The notes beneath the pieces are model-generated. The model saw only the letters and a program-made list of their open reading frames with translations. It was not told the origin of the DNA and did no database searches. Made by a program: the position numbers and the translations under genes. From Bacillus cereus (lineage in GTDB: Bacteria; Bacillota; Bacilli; Bacillales; Bacillaceae_G): 64,000 bases of DNA. This document shows, piece after piece, positions 38,268-46,710 of this stretch. Each line of letters begins with the position of its first letter. Position 1 is the first letter of the stretch. The DNA lies in the NCBI RefSeq assembly GCF_025917685.1, contig NZ_CP089518.1, positions 155,001 to 219,000 of the forward strand, read 5' to 3'.

Positions 38268-38393
38268 ATGAGTAAACGAATAAATTTTATTAATTTTTGT
38301 GTTTCTTTGATAATTCAAAATCTTACACCTTAGATAATGAAGTGTCAATCAAATGGAATATAGTTTAAATTTTCAGTTTTATTAAAGATAAAA

Positions 38394-38418
38394 AAACCAC
38401 TGCATATGGCAGTGGTTT
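38394..38418 (-). terminator. Terminator of the aldo/keto reductase unit
   Basis: Minus strand: AAACCACTGC / GCAGTGGTTT stem followed by TTT-rich sequence. Confidence 0.85.
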
Positions 38419-38423
38419 CCCTA

Positions 38424-39257
38424 TTAGAAGTTAAAGTTATCCGGATCTGGACCAACGCGATGATCTTCATTTAGAGCTTGAATTGCTTTCATGTCATCAG
38501 CACTTAATTCAAAATCGAATATATTTGCATTTTCAATAATGCGATGTTCTTTAATAGATTTAGGGATTGTTACAACTTCGTTTTGTAGATCCCAGCGTAA
38601 AATAACTTGTGCAGTCGATTTATTATATTTTGTCGCAATGTCTTGTAATGTTGGGTTATCCAGTAGCTGTCCTTGCATTAATGGTGACCAAGCTTCAAGC
38701 TGGATATTATGTTCTTTACAGAAAGTGTGTAACTCTTCTTGTGCTAAACGTGGGTGGTATTCCACTTGATTGACCATTGGCTTAATTTCAGCAATTTCAA
38801 ATACGTCTTGTAAGTGATGAATGTGGAAATTGCTCACACCAATAGCGCGAACACGGCCATCTTTATAAAGCTTTTCTAATGCTTTCCATGATTCAGTATA
38901 TTTCCCTTTTACAGGCCAATGTACTAAATATAAATCTAAATAATCTAGACCTAATTTCTCTAATGTAGTTTCAAATGCTTGAAGTGTTGTTTCATATCCT
39001 TGATCGCTATTCCATACTTTTGATGTGATAAATAATTCTTCACGTGCAACACCTGATTCACGGATCGCTTGTCCAACGCCTTCTTCGTTTTGATAAATTG
39101 CTGCAGTATCGATACTACGGTAGCCATTTTTAATTGCTGCTTTTACAGATTCAATTACTTCTGAACCATCTTCTACTTTAAAAACACCTAAACCGAACCA
39201 AGGCATTTTTACGCCGTTATGTAATGTTGTATAGTCTTTTAAACTTGTTAAATTCAT
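38424..39257 (-). CDS. Aldo/keto reductase
   Basis: A 277-aa NADPH-dependent aldo/keto reductase (AKR5-like, similar to B. subtilis YvgN glyoxal/methylglyoxal reductase). Catalytic signs: GYRSIDTAAIYQNE (Asp and Tyr), the Lys in FITSKVW, and His in YLVHWP. AIGVSNF and the C-terminal IPKSIKEHRIIEN complete the family. It starts one base after the preceding stop (TAATATG), with AGGGGG inside the end of that gene, so translation is coupled. Confidence 0.93.
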   Translation of the reverse strand: MNLTSLKDYTTLHNGVKMPWFGLGVFKVEDGSEVIESVKAAIKNGYRSIDTAAIYQNEEGVGQAIRESGVAREELFITSKVWNSDQGYETTLQAFETTLEKLGLDYLDLYLVHWPVKGKYTESWKALEKLYKDGRVRAIGVSNFHIHHLQDVFEIAEIKPMVNQVEYHPRLAQEELHTFCKEHNIQLEAWSPLMQGQLLDNPTLQDIATKYNKSTAQVILRWDLQNEVVTIPKSIKEHRIIENANIFDFELSADDMKAIQALNEDHRVGPDPDNFNF

Positions 39258-39258
39258 A

Positions 39259-40062
39259 TTATTTCCCCCTAGCTTTTTTGTTTGTTGCTTCTACTGCTTT
39301 TTGAATTGCCTCTGAAAAATTATATTCATATAAAGCTTTGAGACCCTCAGCTGTGGAACCACCTGGTGTTGTTACTTGTTCGCGGAGGTTAGCTGGATCT
39401 TGCGTTTGTTCAAGCATAGAAGTAGAGCCGGAAATCATTTGAATGACAAGGTGTTTTGCGGTTGCTTCATCGACTCCATAACTTTTTGTTGCTTCAATTA
39501 AGCTTTCAGCAAAGTAATAAAGGAAAGCAGGTGCACTTCCAGTAACTGCGGTAAGCTGATGAACTTCCTCTTCAGTGCAAAGTTGCGAAGTACCAATGCC
39601 TCTTAAAAGCAGTTGCAGGGTTTCTTGATGCATCTCGTTTACTGATCGTCCCATTGTATATAAGGAGATAGACTTTCCGATTTCGGCAGCTGTATTTGGC
39701 ATAATCCAAGCAACAGGTGTCCCCCCGGGAAGTCTTTCTTCTAAATAAGATGGGCCAATGCCAGCGGCTACCGTTACGACAAGTTGATTCGATAGTAACG
39801 GAGATAATTCTGCTAATAATTCTTCATGTGCAGAAGGTGGCATTGCTAAAACAATCGTATCAACAGATGTAACATGCTGCTTCCAATCTGTTGTAGTAGA
39901 CACATTATATCGTGCTCGTAATTGTTCTAGCTTTTCTACGTTGCTTCGGTTAGAAACGATAATTTCTTCGATGTATTCTTTACTTGTTGTAAGTAGTCCA
40001 GCAAATATAGCTTCTGCCATACGACCGGCACCAATAAATAAAATTCGATGTTTATTAGGCAT
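39259..40062 (-). CDS. Pyrroline-5-carboxylate reductase family protein
   Basis: A 267-aa ProC-family protein that would reduce pyrroline-5-carboxylate to proline with NAD(P)H. The Rossmann start is RILFIGAGRMAEAIFAGLL, followed by VLAMPPSAHEELL-type segments and the C-terminal signature region TTPGGSTAEGLKAL. The ATG at 40062 follows GAAAGGAATAAAGG; the frame is open 16 codons upstream without support. Bacilli carry several ProC paralogues (ProG, ProH, ProI, ComER), and which one this is cannot be settled here. Confidence 0.87.
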   Translation of the reverse strand: MPNKHRILFIGAGRMAEAIFAGLLTTSKEYIEEIIVSNRSNVEKLEQLRARYNVSTTTDWKQHVTSVDTIVLAMPPSAHEELLAELSPLLSNQLVVTVAAGIGPSYLEERLPGGTPVAWIMPNTAAEIGKSISLYTMGRSVNEMHQETLQLLLRGIGTSQLCTEEEVHQLTAVTGSAPAFLYYFAESLIEATKSYGVDEATAKHLVIQMISGSTSMLEQTQDPANLREQVTTPGGSTAEGLKALYEYNFSEAIQKAVEATNKKARGK

Positions 40063-40230
40063 ATCCTTTATTCCTTTCTGATGAGAATATGTTATAAAAA
40101 ACGATACCATTTTTAAGAGAATTTTGTAAAAAGAAACGGCTTGTAGTGGAGAGAATACAATTGGAGGGAAGGAAGGCTATATAAAAAGGACTATGAAGAT
40201 TATTATATTTGAAAAATAATTATAATCAAA

Positions 40231-40260
40231 AATCCCTGAAGCATTTATGCTTCAGGGATT
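40231..40260 (-). terminator. Terminator of glcU
   Basis: A 13-bp perfect stem (AATCCCTGAAGCA / TGCTTCAGGGATT) with a TTTA-type loop and A/T flanks. Confidence 0.85.
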
Positions 40261-40274
40261 GATAAATTATAAGC

Positions 40275-41126
40275 TTATGCTTTCGTCATACCAAGCAATA
40301 CAGCGCCACCGATAATTAAAACACTACCTAGTGCAATAAAGATCAATTGACGTTTTGTTTTCTTTTCACCTAAGAATACGATTGCACCGAATGTTGAGAT
40401 AACGATTCCAGTTTGAGATAATGGGAAGCTTGTTGCTACTCCGACACGTGGTAATGAAAGAAGTAAGAATAAGTTTCCAGTTCCCCATAGTAAACCAGAT
40501 AAAGCATTACGGATTGCATATTTGTTAAATGGTTTATGTTTAGATGTCAGTACAACCGCACCAACAAACATACCAACTGCTTGTGGTAAAATAGCAGACC
40601 AACCATCGATATTATACCAACGAATAATAATTACATATACAAGGTAGCCGAAAGTAGAAACAATTAAAGTAAGAAGTCCTTTTTTCAATTGTCCTGGTGG
40701 CTGTGCATTTTCTTTGTCATCTAGTGATGTGAATACAACACCAACTACGATTAATAGGATTGCAATCGTTCCCAGAACAATCGTTGTTGTAGTAGTCCAC
40801 TCACGGAAAGCGATAACCCCAAAGATAGAAGTTGCAACAAGTTGCATACCAGTAGAAATCGTTACAGTAGTTGAAACACCTAGTTTTTCAACTGTTTTTA
40901 ATTGGTTTACTTGTCCTAAAGCCCAGAATAAACCTGAAATAAAACCAACAATCAAGACTGTCATTGTTAAAGCTGGTTGAGTAAATACATACATAATTGT
41001 TGCGAAGAATAGAGCACCGATTGTCATACCTACCGTTTGGCTGTATGCACCACCGCCCATTTTTACGCTTACTAATAAGATGTTTCCCCATGCGATTGCA
41101 GGAAGAAGCGCTAATAAAATGTCCAT
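40275..41126 (-). CDS. glcU: GlcU-type sugar (glucose) uptake transporter
   Basis: A 283-aa protein with ten hydrophobic helices, matching the GRP/GlcU family of proton-linked sugar transporters (opening LLALLPAIAWGNILL; FWALGQVNQL in helix 3-4). GlcU of Bacillus imports glucose for the glucose dehydrogenase route. No glucose dehydrogenase gene is adjacent. GAAGGGAGTCTTGTA precedes the ATG. A large inverted repeat lies in the leader. Confidence 0.88.
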   Translation of the reverse strand: MDILLALLPAIAWGNILLVSVKMGGGAYSQTVGMTIGALFFATIMYVFTQPALTMTVLIVGFISGLFWALGQVNQLKTVEKLGVSTTVTISTGMQLVATSIFGVIAFREWTTTTTIVLGTIAILLIVVGVVFTSLDDKENAQPPGQLKKGLLTLIVSTFGYLVYVIIIRWYNIDGWSAILPQAVGMFVGAVVLTSKHKPFNKYAIRNALSGLLWGTGNLFLLLSLPRVGVATSFPLSQTGIVISTFGAIVFLGEKKTKRQLIFIALGSVLIIGGAVLLGMTKA

Positions 41127-41174
41127 TACAAGACTCCCTTCGGTTTTCTATACCAATATAATTACATATCGTTC

Positions 41175-41223
41175 TAACGATCGGTAATGCCCCACTAATA
41201 GAGTAGAAGATTACCGATCGCTA
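41175..41223. repeat. Inverted repeat in the glcU leader
   Basis: CGATCGGTAAT (41178-41188) and ATTACCGATCG (41210-41220) are perfect complements 21 nt apart; with one mismatch the arms reach 14 bp. It sits 50-100 nt ahead of the glcU start on the minus strand. It could be a paired operator or an RNA stem. Confidence 0.6.
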
Positions 41224-41403
41224 AAACAGGATGAAGAACTTACGATATAAATGCGTTTTCATTTCTTCATTTTTTGAAACACCTCCATATAATAACAGGA
41301 AATTGCCTATTTTAGAAAGTGAATTCAAATAAAATGTATATTTTAATAAAAGGTAAAATTCAGTTATTTCCCATCGGTATATTTTATTTCCTAAGAAATA
41401 AAG

Positions 41404-41427
41404 AAGCAGCTTCGAAAAAAGCTGCTT
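41404..41427 (-). terminator. Probable terminator of the mod operon
   Basis: Minus strand: AAGCAGC / GCTGCTT with a 10-nt loop, followed by a broken T-run (CTTTATTTC). It abuts the modB stop. Confidence 0.6.
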
Positions 41428-42101
41428 TAAGAGTTAGTAATTCTTTTATTAATAAGCTGAATACATAGCAGAAATAGAAGTGACATACTAATAGTGATAA
41501 CTACAAGTGTCCAGGCGAGTTGCATATTACTTGCATCAATCGCCATATAAATTGCAGTTGGGATAGTCTGTGTTTTACCAGGAATGTTCCCAGCAAACAT
41601 GAGTGTAGCACCAAACTCACCGAGCGCACGAACAAAGCTCAAAATCATTCCGCTTAGTAAGGAAGGAAATGCAAGCGGGAGTGTCACGTGTAGAAAAACT
41701 TGATATTCACTGGCACCAAGGTCACGAGCACTTTCTTCAATTTGTACATTCGCAATAGAAAATCCTGTTTTTGCTGATTGGTACATAAGCGGAAATGCAA
41801 CGACTGTAGAAGCAATGATCGCAGCAGTAGATGTGAACATAATGGACTGCTGAAACAATGATTCTATCCACATTCCAATGGGACTATTATTTCCAAAAAT
41901 GATAATGAGAAAAAAGCCAATTACAGTTGGCGGAAGTACCATTGGTAATAAGAAAATAGTTTCTAATATTACTTTATATCTCCATGAGGAGCGTGCTAGC
42001 GCTCGCCCGATAATCGTCCCTAAAATTGTAACGATAATGGTGGCGTATGCAGCTACTCGTAAAGATAGAAAGATCGGTGACACAATAGCATCAAAGCTCA
42101 T
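41427..42101 (-). CDS. modB: Molybdate ABC transporter permease
   Basis: A 224-aa permease with five or six helices and the docking loop IEESARDLGASEYQVFLHVTLPLA, typical of ModB/CysT-type subunits. LRALGEFGATLMFAGNIPG is a ModB hallmark (here preceded by SFV). It follows modA by 5 nt. No modC ATPase gene is found next to it, so the ATPase must come from elsewhere. Confidence 0.92.
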   Translation of the reverse strand: MSFDAIVSPIFLSLRVAAYATIIVTILGTIIGRALARSSWRYKVILETIFLLPMVLPPTVIGFFLIIIFGNNSPIGMWIESLFQQSIMFTSTAAIIASTVVAFPLMYQSAKTGFSIANVQIEESARDLGASEYQVFLHVTLPLAFPSLLSGMILSFVRALGEFGATLMFAGNIPGKTQTIPTAIYMAIDASNMQLAWTLVVITISMSLLFLLCIQLINKRITNS

Positions 42102-42106
42102 GGCAA

Positions 42107-42913
42107 TTATGATAGGACTGTAAATCCATATTTTTTAAAGATAGATTGTGCATCTTTTGACTGCAAATACTCATAAAATGAAGTCGCCTCTTTCTTGTGC
42201 TTAGATTCTTTTATAACACCTAAAGGATAGTGAATTGGCTCATGAGAAGTAGCTGCTGCTGTCTCACCAATCTTTACTTTGTCTGAAATAAGAGCATCTG
42301 TTTTGTATACGATACCGGCATCGACATTGCCTGTCTCTACATATGTTAACACTTGGCGAACGTCTTTTGTAAACACGACTTTATTTTGAATGTCATTCCA
42401 AAGATTTTCATGTGTGAGAGAAGCCTTTGCATATTTTCCCGCAGGTACGGATTCAGGTGTACCAAGTGCGATTTTCTTTATTTTTTCATCTTTTAAATCT
42501 TGGAATTTTGCAAGAGAACTATCTTTTGGGACAACTAGAACTAGTTCATTTCCAAGAAGATTTTTCCCTTCTTTTTCATCAATGAATCCTTTTTTAACAA
42601 GAGTTTGGAATTTATCTTCTGCTGCAGAGAAGAATAAATCAGCAGGCGCGCCTTGTTCAATTTGTTGTTGAAGTGCACCAGAAGCACCGAAGTTAAAAGA
42701 AAGTTGAATAGTTGGTTCTTTCTCTTTATATTGCTTTTCAATTTCTTTTAATGCATCTTGTAAGCTAGCGGCAGCTGATACAGTCAGTTCGACTGTTTTT
42801 CCCTCTTTAGCAGCTGACTTTTCTTTCTTTTCCACGCTTGTACAAGCAGCACTAAATATAAGAAGGAAAGAAAGTATAAGTGCCCCAATAGATCGGAATG
42901 TGAATTTGTTCAT
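42107..42913 (-). CDS. modA: Molybdate-binding lipoprotein
   Basis: A 268-aa periplasmic-type binding lipoprotein, lipobox FSAAC. ModA features: LTVSAAASLQDALKEI, FNFGASGALQQQIEQGAPADLFFSA (oxyanion-site residues) and VGKN-like VYKTDALIS. Molybdate is taken up for molybdopterin enzymes such as nitrate reductase. It is the first gene of modAB and faces the iteron array and the divergent regulator. Confidence 0.94.
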   Translation of the reverse strand: MNKFTFRSIGALILSFLLIFSAACTSVEKKEKSAAKEGKTVELTVSAAASLQDALKEIEKQYKEKEPTIQLSFNFGASGALQQQIEQGAPADLFFSAAEDKFQTLVKKGFIDEKEGKNLLGNELVLVVPKDSSLAKFQDLKDEKIKKIALGTPESVPAGKYAKASLTHENLWNDIQNKVVFTKDVRQVLTYVETGNVDAGIVYKTDALISDKVKIGETAAATSHEPIHYPLGVIKESKHKKEATSFYEYLQSKDAQSIFKKYGFTVLS

Positions 42914-42946
42914 AAAAAAATCCCCTTTCGTTTTGACATATTCAAT

Positions 42947-42986
42947 TATAACTAATTATAACTAAATATAACTAGTTATAATTAAA
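42947..42986. promoter_or_regulatory. Iteron-like operator between modA and its probable regulator
   Basis: Four consecutive 10-bp units start with TATAACTA, TATAACTA, TATAACTA and TATAATTA. They are in exact register (starts at 42947, 42957, 42967, 42977), so a bound protein would sit on one face of the helix. The region is divergent between modAB and a HTH/PBP-domain regulator gene. Confidence 0.7.
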
Positions 42987-43074
42987 TGTAATTTGAACGA
43001 TATGGTTGTTTTTAAAAAATAGGAGAAATATTCTTTTCTTTGTTACAATGAAGGAAGAAAGTGAGGAATCGTCT

Positions 43075-43995
43075 ATGGATCATCATTCCTACACAACGGA
43101 AGAAGTAGCGAAGCGATTAAAAGTATCAAAATTAACTGTATACGACTTAATTAAAAAAGGAGAACTTCCTTCTTATAGAGTTGGTAGACAGATGCGCATT
43201 GATGCAGCGGATTTAGAACAATATATAAAGCAAATGAAAACAGGAAAGATACAAGTTACTTCTGTAAAGAATGACGATAGTAGTATCTTGAATACATGCA
43301 TTATTAGCGGGCAAGAACTAACGTTAGATATGCTGGCAAAACGTATAGAAAATCGATTGCCAAATTCTAATGTATTAAGAGCGTATCAAGGTAGTTTAAC
43401 GAGTTTAGTGAAGATGTATCAAGGAGAAGGAAGTGTAGTTAGTTTACACTTATTTGATGGTGAAACGGGTACATATAATGTTCCTTACGTAAAACGTATT
43501 TTAGTCGGACAACCATGTATTATGATTAATTTATTATCAAGGAATGTTGGGTTTTATGTGCAAAAAGAGAATCCAAAAAATATAAAAACATGGGCTGATT
43601 TATCTCAGTCATCTATACGATTTATAAATCGAGAAAAGGGTTCTGGTATTAGGGTATTAGTGGATGAGCAATTGCGAATTCAAAAAATAAATAAAGAAGA
43701 TATTAGCGGGTATGAATGGGAAGAATCGAATCACCTTGGTGTTGCCTCGCAAGTTGCGAATGGAAAAGCTGATGTTGGGGTAGGATCAGAAAAGTTTTCA
43801 CAAATTGTGAACGTAGACTTTATTCCAATCATGAAAGAGCAGTATGATTTAGTGATTTTGAAGAATAAAGAAAATGAAGAGCTGATCGAGGTCATGAAAG
43901 ACATTCTGCGATCGGAAGAATTTCATGATGAATTAAAAGCGATTGGCGGATACGATATGACGAAAACAGGTCAAATTATATATGAAACAAACTAA
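43075..43995 (+). CDS. Transcriptional regulator with excisionase-type HTH and PBP-like domain (probable mod regulator)
   Basis: A 306-aa protein: an N-terminal MerR/excisionase-type helix-turn-helix (about 5-55: YTTEEVAKRLKVSKLTVYDL, then KKGELPSYRVGRQMRI) and a C-terminal domain like periplasmic molybdate-binding proteins (about 85-300, PBP-like domain PF12727; FINREKGSGIRVLVDEQL). This layout is typical of one-component molybdate sensors. The start at 43075 follows GAGGAATCGTCT; longer in-frame starts lack a ribosome-binding site. Divergent to modAB with the iteron array between. Confidence 0.85.
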   Translation: MDHHSYTTEEVAKRLKVSKLTVYDLIKKGELPSYRVGRQMRIDAADLEQYIKQMKTGKIQVTSVKNDDSSILNTCIISGQELTLDMLAKRIENRLPNSNVLRAYQGSLTSLVKMYQGEGSVVSLHLFDGETGTYNVPYVKRILVGQPCIMINLLSRNVGFYVQKENPKNIKTWADLSQSSIRFINREKGSGIRVLVDEQLRIQKINKEDISGYEWEESNHLGVASQVANGKADVGVGSEKFSQIVNVDFIPIMKEQYDLVILKNKENEELIEVMKDILRSEEFHDELKAIGGYDMTKTGQIIYETN

Positions 43996-44028
43996 AAAGC
44001 TGCTTGTCTATAAGACGAGCAGCCTTTT
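43994..44028 (+). terminator. Terminator of the mod regulator gene
   Basis: A stem formed by AAAAAGCTGCTTGTCT and AGACGAGCAGCCTTTT (mismatches allowed) with a short loop, at the stop codon. Confidence 0.8.
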
Positions 44029-44060
44029 CTATATATAAAGGGGTTTGGGGAAACGAATTG

Positions 44061-44162
44061 TTAAACAAGACTTTGAGCAAGTATGTAAATGAAAGCTGTA
44101 AGAAGAGCTGCTCCACTTGCAAGTCCGATAAAGTCTGATTTGTTAAATGTAATGATGTTCAT
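44061..44162 (-). CDS. Tiny membrane peptide, family B, cassette 1
   Basis: A 33-aa peptide on the minus strand. It begins MNIITFNKSDFIGLASG and continues with a hydrophobic stretch ending in ILAQSLV: a polar N-terminus and one short membrane-spanning or amphipathic helix. AAGGAGAG lies 8 nt before the ATG. Two further copies at 46.6 and 47.7 kb share the pattern MN-ITFNK-DF-GLAS. It follows the family A gene by 12 nt under promoter P1. Function unknown. Confidence 0.75.
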   Translation of the reverse strand: MNIITFNKSDFIGLASGAALLTAFIYILAQSLV

Positions 44163-44174
44163 AATAATCTCTCC

Positions 44175-44276
44175 TTATTTGTTTAATGTAGTTGCAACTG
44201 CTTTTGCATCGATAAGTGCGGATAGCACCATGCTCATTGTATTTAAAAATTTGTTTGATTTCATTTTGTTCATCAT
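44175..44276 (-). CDS. Tiny peptide, family A, cassette 1
   Basis: A 33-aa peptide (two possible ATG starts, 44276 or 44273). It begins MMNKMKSNKFLNT and ends SALIDAKAVATTLNK. A Lys-rich start and an amphipathic C-terminal half with the conserved core ALIDAKAV are shared with copies 2 and 3 and, more loosely, with two peptides at 56.5 kb. AAAAGGAGCGG precedes the start. First gene after promoter P1. No signal peptide or cleavage site is evident. Confidence 0.75.
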   Translation of the reverse strand: MMNKMKSNKFLNTMSMVLSALIDAKAVATTLNK

Positions 44277-44323
44277 GCGTATCCGCTCCTTTTCGAATTG
44301 TTGTTGCCCTGCTTTATGTCTTA

Positions 44324-44377
44324 ATTATATGAAATATGGACGCCTGCAACTATCGAATTAGCTTACGGGAGGATTAC
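44324..44377 (-). promoter_or_regulatory. Promoter P1 of the small-peptide regulon
   Basis: Minus strand: TTAC-AAAAGT-GTAA, 7 nt, GTAA, 7 nt, CGATAGT, 19 nt, TATAAT. The same elements with identical spacing recur in seven other promoters of this window. No -35 box is recognisable, so activation by a regulator bound at the TTACA-N4-TGTAA core is likely. Confidence 0.8.
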
Positions 44378-44417
44378 ACTTTTGTAAGAAAAAAAGACAT
44401 TCGTGTAAGAATGTCCT

Positions 44418-45284
44418 TTAAAGCATATTGATATGATGATGCTCTTCAATTGTTTTTAAAAAGCTACGCATTGAATTCGTCATATAGCTATCTTTACGGC
44501 GTATGAAAACCGTTGAAATACTACCATATTTTTCAGGGATTGCATGACAATGTACCTTACCAGCTTTAGAAAGGTGGTGGACAGCAGACTGTGGTACGAG
44601 TGTAATTCCAAGGCCAAGTGCAACACTGTTTAATATTGTCTCTAATATATTAAATTCCATAATTCTCTTTGGCAGCAAACCTTCATCTTTCAGCCAACGT
44701 TCTAGCTTGGAACGGTATCCACATCCTTGATTAAAAACGAGTAGGGGCGTCGTAGTGAATTCTTCTATATGAAAAGCTTTATTTTGTGTAACAAGCATTA
44801 ATTTTTCGGTACTAACATCGTATTGTTCAATTAATGGATGTTTAATAGGACCTGATATAAATGCACCATCTAATTGGTGATCGATTACTTCTCTAATAAG
44901 TTCTTCTGTTAGACCAGCTTGTAGTGATAGATCGACATTTGGATAGCTCTTATAGTAAGAAGACAAAATGGTAGGTAATGTGCTTACTGTTTCGACTGTA
45001 CCAATTTTTAATATACCAGATGGTGTTTCGCTATCTAAAAACACTTGTTTTAGCTCTTCAACATCTTGCAAAATTTTATGAACATAAACGAGCATTTTTC
45101 TACCTTCAGCTGTTAAAGTCATGCCTCGTTTATGACGGTAAAAGAGCGGTGTTTTCAGCTCGTTTTCTAATTGTTTAATACGTGCGGTTACATTTGATTG
45201 TACGTAATTTAATTCCTTTGCTGCGCCGCTTACACTACCACGGTCGGCAACGCTTTGGAAGATTTGTAAGTCTCGTAATTCCAT
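44418..45284 (-). CDS. LysR-family transcriptional regulator
   Basis: A 288-aa LysR regulator: an N-terminal winged helix-turn-helix ([20 protein letters not shown], then [20 protein letters not shown]) and a periplasmic-binding-like effector domain. The start at 45284 follows AAGGAGGAGCATAAA. It is divergent from an EamA transporter gene, with a perfect palindrome between them, which suggests autoregulation and control of the exporter. Confidence 0.93.
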   Translation of the reverse strand: MELRDLQIFQSVADRGSVSGAAKELNYVQSNVTARIKQLENELKTPLFYRHKRGMTLTAEGRKMLVYVHKILQDVEELKQVFLDSETPSGILKIGTVETVSTLPTILSSYYKSYPNVDLSLQAGLTEELIREVIDHQLDGAFISGPIKHPLIEQYDVSTEKLMLVTQNKAFHIEEFTTTPLLVFNQGCGYRSKLERWLKDEGLLPKRIMEFNILETILNSVALGLGITLVPQSAVHHLSKAGKVHCHAIPEKYGSISTVFIRRKDSYMTNSMRSFLKTIEEHHHINML

Positions 45285-45299
45285 TTTATGCTCCTCCTT

Positions 45300-45334
45300 G
45301 ATGTTAACTATCATTATAAATGATAGTTAACATC
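45300..45334. promoter_or_regulatory. Perfect 14-bp palindrome between lysR and eamA-type genes
   Basis: GATGTTAACTATCA and TGATAGTTAACATC are exact complements with a 7-nt centre. It is positioned in the divergent promoter region 16 bp from the lysR start. LysR proteins bind T-N11-A type dyads; this is the obvious primary site. Confidence 0.8.
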
Positions 45335-45411
45335 ATTTTGAATCATTTTACGTGATATATTTTTTCTTTTACAATTCTCTTTGTGCAAATAGAAAGAAGT
45401 GGGGGATTACG

Positions 45412-46380
45412 GTGAGAAGAAGTCAAATGATAATAGGTGCGTTCGCATGTTTAATTGCAAGTATGTCATGGGGAGCAATGTTTCCTGTTGCTGATCATGC
45501 ACTAGAATACATAGATCCATTTTATTTTTCACTTATTCGCTATGGGGCGGTAGCAATAGTGCTGATGGTATTATTGTTAATGAAAGAAGGACAGAAAGCA
45601 TTTCGTTTAGAAGGAAGAGGAAAGTTACTCGTCTTTTTTGGAACGATGGCGTTTACCGTATATAATGTATTAATTTTTCTAGGGCAAATGTTAATGGGGA
45701 AATCAGGTGTAATGGTAGCTTCTATTATGGAGGCACTGATGCCGATGATTTCCATTTGTATTCTATGGGGATATAAACATATAAAACCGAAAAAGTATAT
45801 GATAACGAGCATGATTATCGCTTTTGTAGGAGCTATATTTGTTATTACAAAAGGTGACATGAGTTTCTTTTTAACATTGAAAGATAACATGTTTTCACTA
45901 GCATTTATATTTGTTGGTGTTGTAGGCTGGGTTATTTATACGATGGGTGGTCAAACATGTAGCGATTGGTCAACATTACGTTATTCTACGTTGACATGTG
46001 TATTTGGTACAACTGTCACGGGGATTATAACGGTAATCATTACGGCGCTTGGATATGTATCAATTCCGAGTATGGAAACGATCTCTATTGTGAAGTATGA
46101 CTTGTTATTTATGATGACATTACCAGGTATCGTAGCACTACTTGCTTGGAACTACGGCGTGAAAATCTTATCATCAATTAATGGTATTTTATTTATTAAC
46201 TTTGTGCCAATTACTACTTTAGTTATTATGATGATGCAAGGGTATAAAATAACAATATTTGATATTGTAGGAACATTATTTGTTATTGCAGCGCTTATTC
46301 GTAATAATGTTTGTCAGAGAAAAGAAGAAAATATAAATAAACAAGTTTTACAAGAAAAGCAATTGCGCCAAGCTGTTTAA
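45412..46380 (+). CDS. EamA/DMT-family transporter
   Basis: A 322-aa protein with ten hydrophobic helices and two EamA repeats (first repeat from IASMSWGAMFPVADHAL; second from MFSLAFIFVGVVGWVIY). Drug/metabolite exporter superfamily; the substrate is unknown but probably an effector of the divergent LysR regulator. The GTG at 45412 was chosen after GTGGGGGATTAC; the frame is open further upstream without a ribosome-binding site. Confidence 0.88.
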   Translation: MRRSQMIIGAFACLIASMSWGAMFPVADHALEYIDPFYFSLIRYGAVAIVLMVLLLMKEGQKAFRLEGRGKLLVFFGTMAFTVYNVLIFLGQMLMGKSGVMVASIMEALMPMISICILWGYKHIKPKKYMITSMIIAFVGAIFVITKGDMSFFLTLKDNMFSLAFIFVGVVGWVIYTMGGQTCSDWSTLRYSTLTCVFGTTVTGIITVIITALGYVSIPSMETISIVKYDLLFMMTLPGIVALLAWNYGVKILSSINGILFINFVPITTLVIMMMQGYKITIFDIVGTLFVIAALIRNNVCQRKEENINKQVLQEKQLRQAV

Positions 46381-46401
46381 TAGGCAACTGGAGGATTTTA
46401 T

Positions 46402-46542
46402 ATGTTAGAAAGTTTATTGTTTTTCTTTGCTGCTGGAGTTGCCTGCGAGCTTGCAGCGATTAATCGAAATGGTCGTAAGAATATAAAACAACAAGCTGAA
46501 CTGATACAGCTTTTAAAAGAATTGAAGGAAAGAAAAAATTAA
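46402..46542 (+). CDS. Small 46-aa membrane peptide gene
   Basis: The frame opens MLESLLFFFAAGVACELAA, then a basic, helical tail (RNGRKNIKQQAEL, then LLKELKERKN). One transmembrane helix at the N-terminus is followed by a coiled, charged tail. GGAGGATTTAT precedes the ATG. It lies 21 nt after the EamA gene, most likely in the same transcript, and ends in the terminator. Not similar to the family A or B peptides. Confidence 0.65.
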   Translation: MLESLLFFFAAGVACELAAINRNGRKNIKQQAELIQLLKELKERKN

Positions 46543-46574
46543 AAAGACGACCGGGCATAGACGGTCGTCTTTTT
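46541..46574. terminator. Terminator T1, duplicated at 47.6 kb
   Basis: AAAAAGACGACCG / CGGTCGTCTTTTT with loop GGCATAGA. The same hairpin, base for base in the stem and loop, occurs at 47642-47673. Both lie next to copies of the small-peptide cassette. Confidence 0.9.
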
Positions 46575-46602
46575 CTATATAAAGGGGAAAGGGGACACAA
46601 AG

Positions 46603-46698
46603 TTATACAAGCGTTGCGGCGTAAATAAAAGTAGTAAGAAGAATTGAGCCGCTAGCTAGTCCTAAAAAATCTAATTTGTTAAAAGTGATGTTATTCAT
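46603..46698 (-). CDS. Tiny membrane peptide, family B, cassette 2
   Basis: A 31-aa peptide beginning MNNITFNKLDFLGLASG and ending TFIYAATLV. It is the same family as cassette 1 with a shorter C-terminus. AAGGAGAATGTATT precedes the ATG. Confidence 0.75.
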   Translation of the reverse strand: MNNITFNKLDFLGLASGSILLTTFIYAATLV

Positions 46699-46710
46699 AA
46701 TACATTCTCC

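Noticed and set aside
42947..42986. Reading the TATAACTA repeats as a CRISPR-like or origin array
   Set aside because: Units are only 10 bp without spacers and sit in a divergent promoter; a regulator binding array fits better. No CRISPR repeats or cas genes were seen anywhere.
44089..44361. A plus-strand 90-codon frame over cassette 1, and a similar one over cassette 3
   Set aside because: It has no ribosome-binding site and is antisense to peptide genes that have good start sites and conserved sequence.
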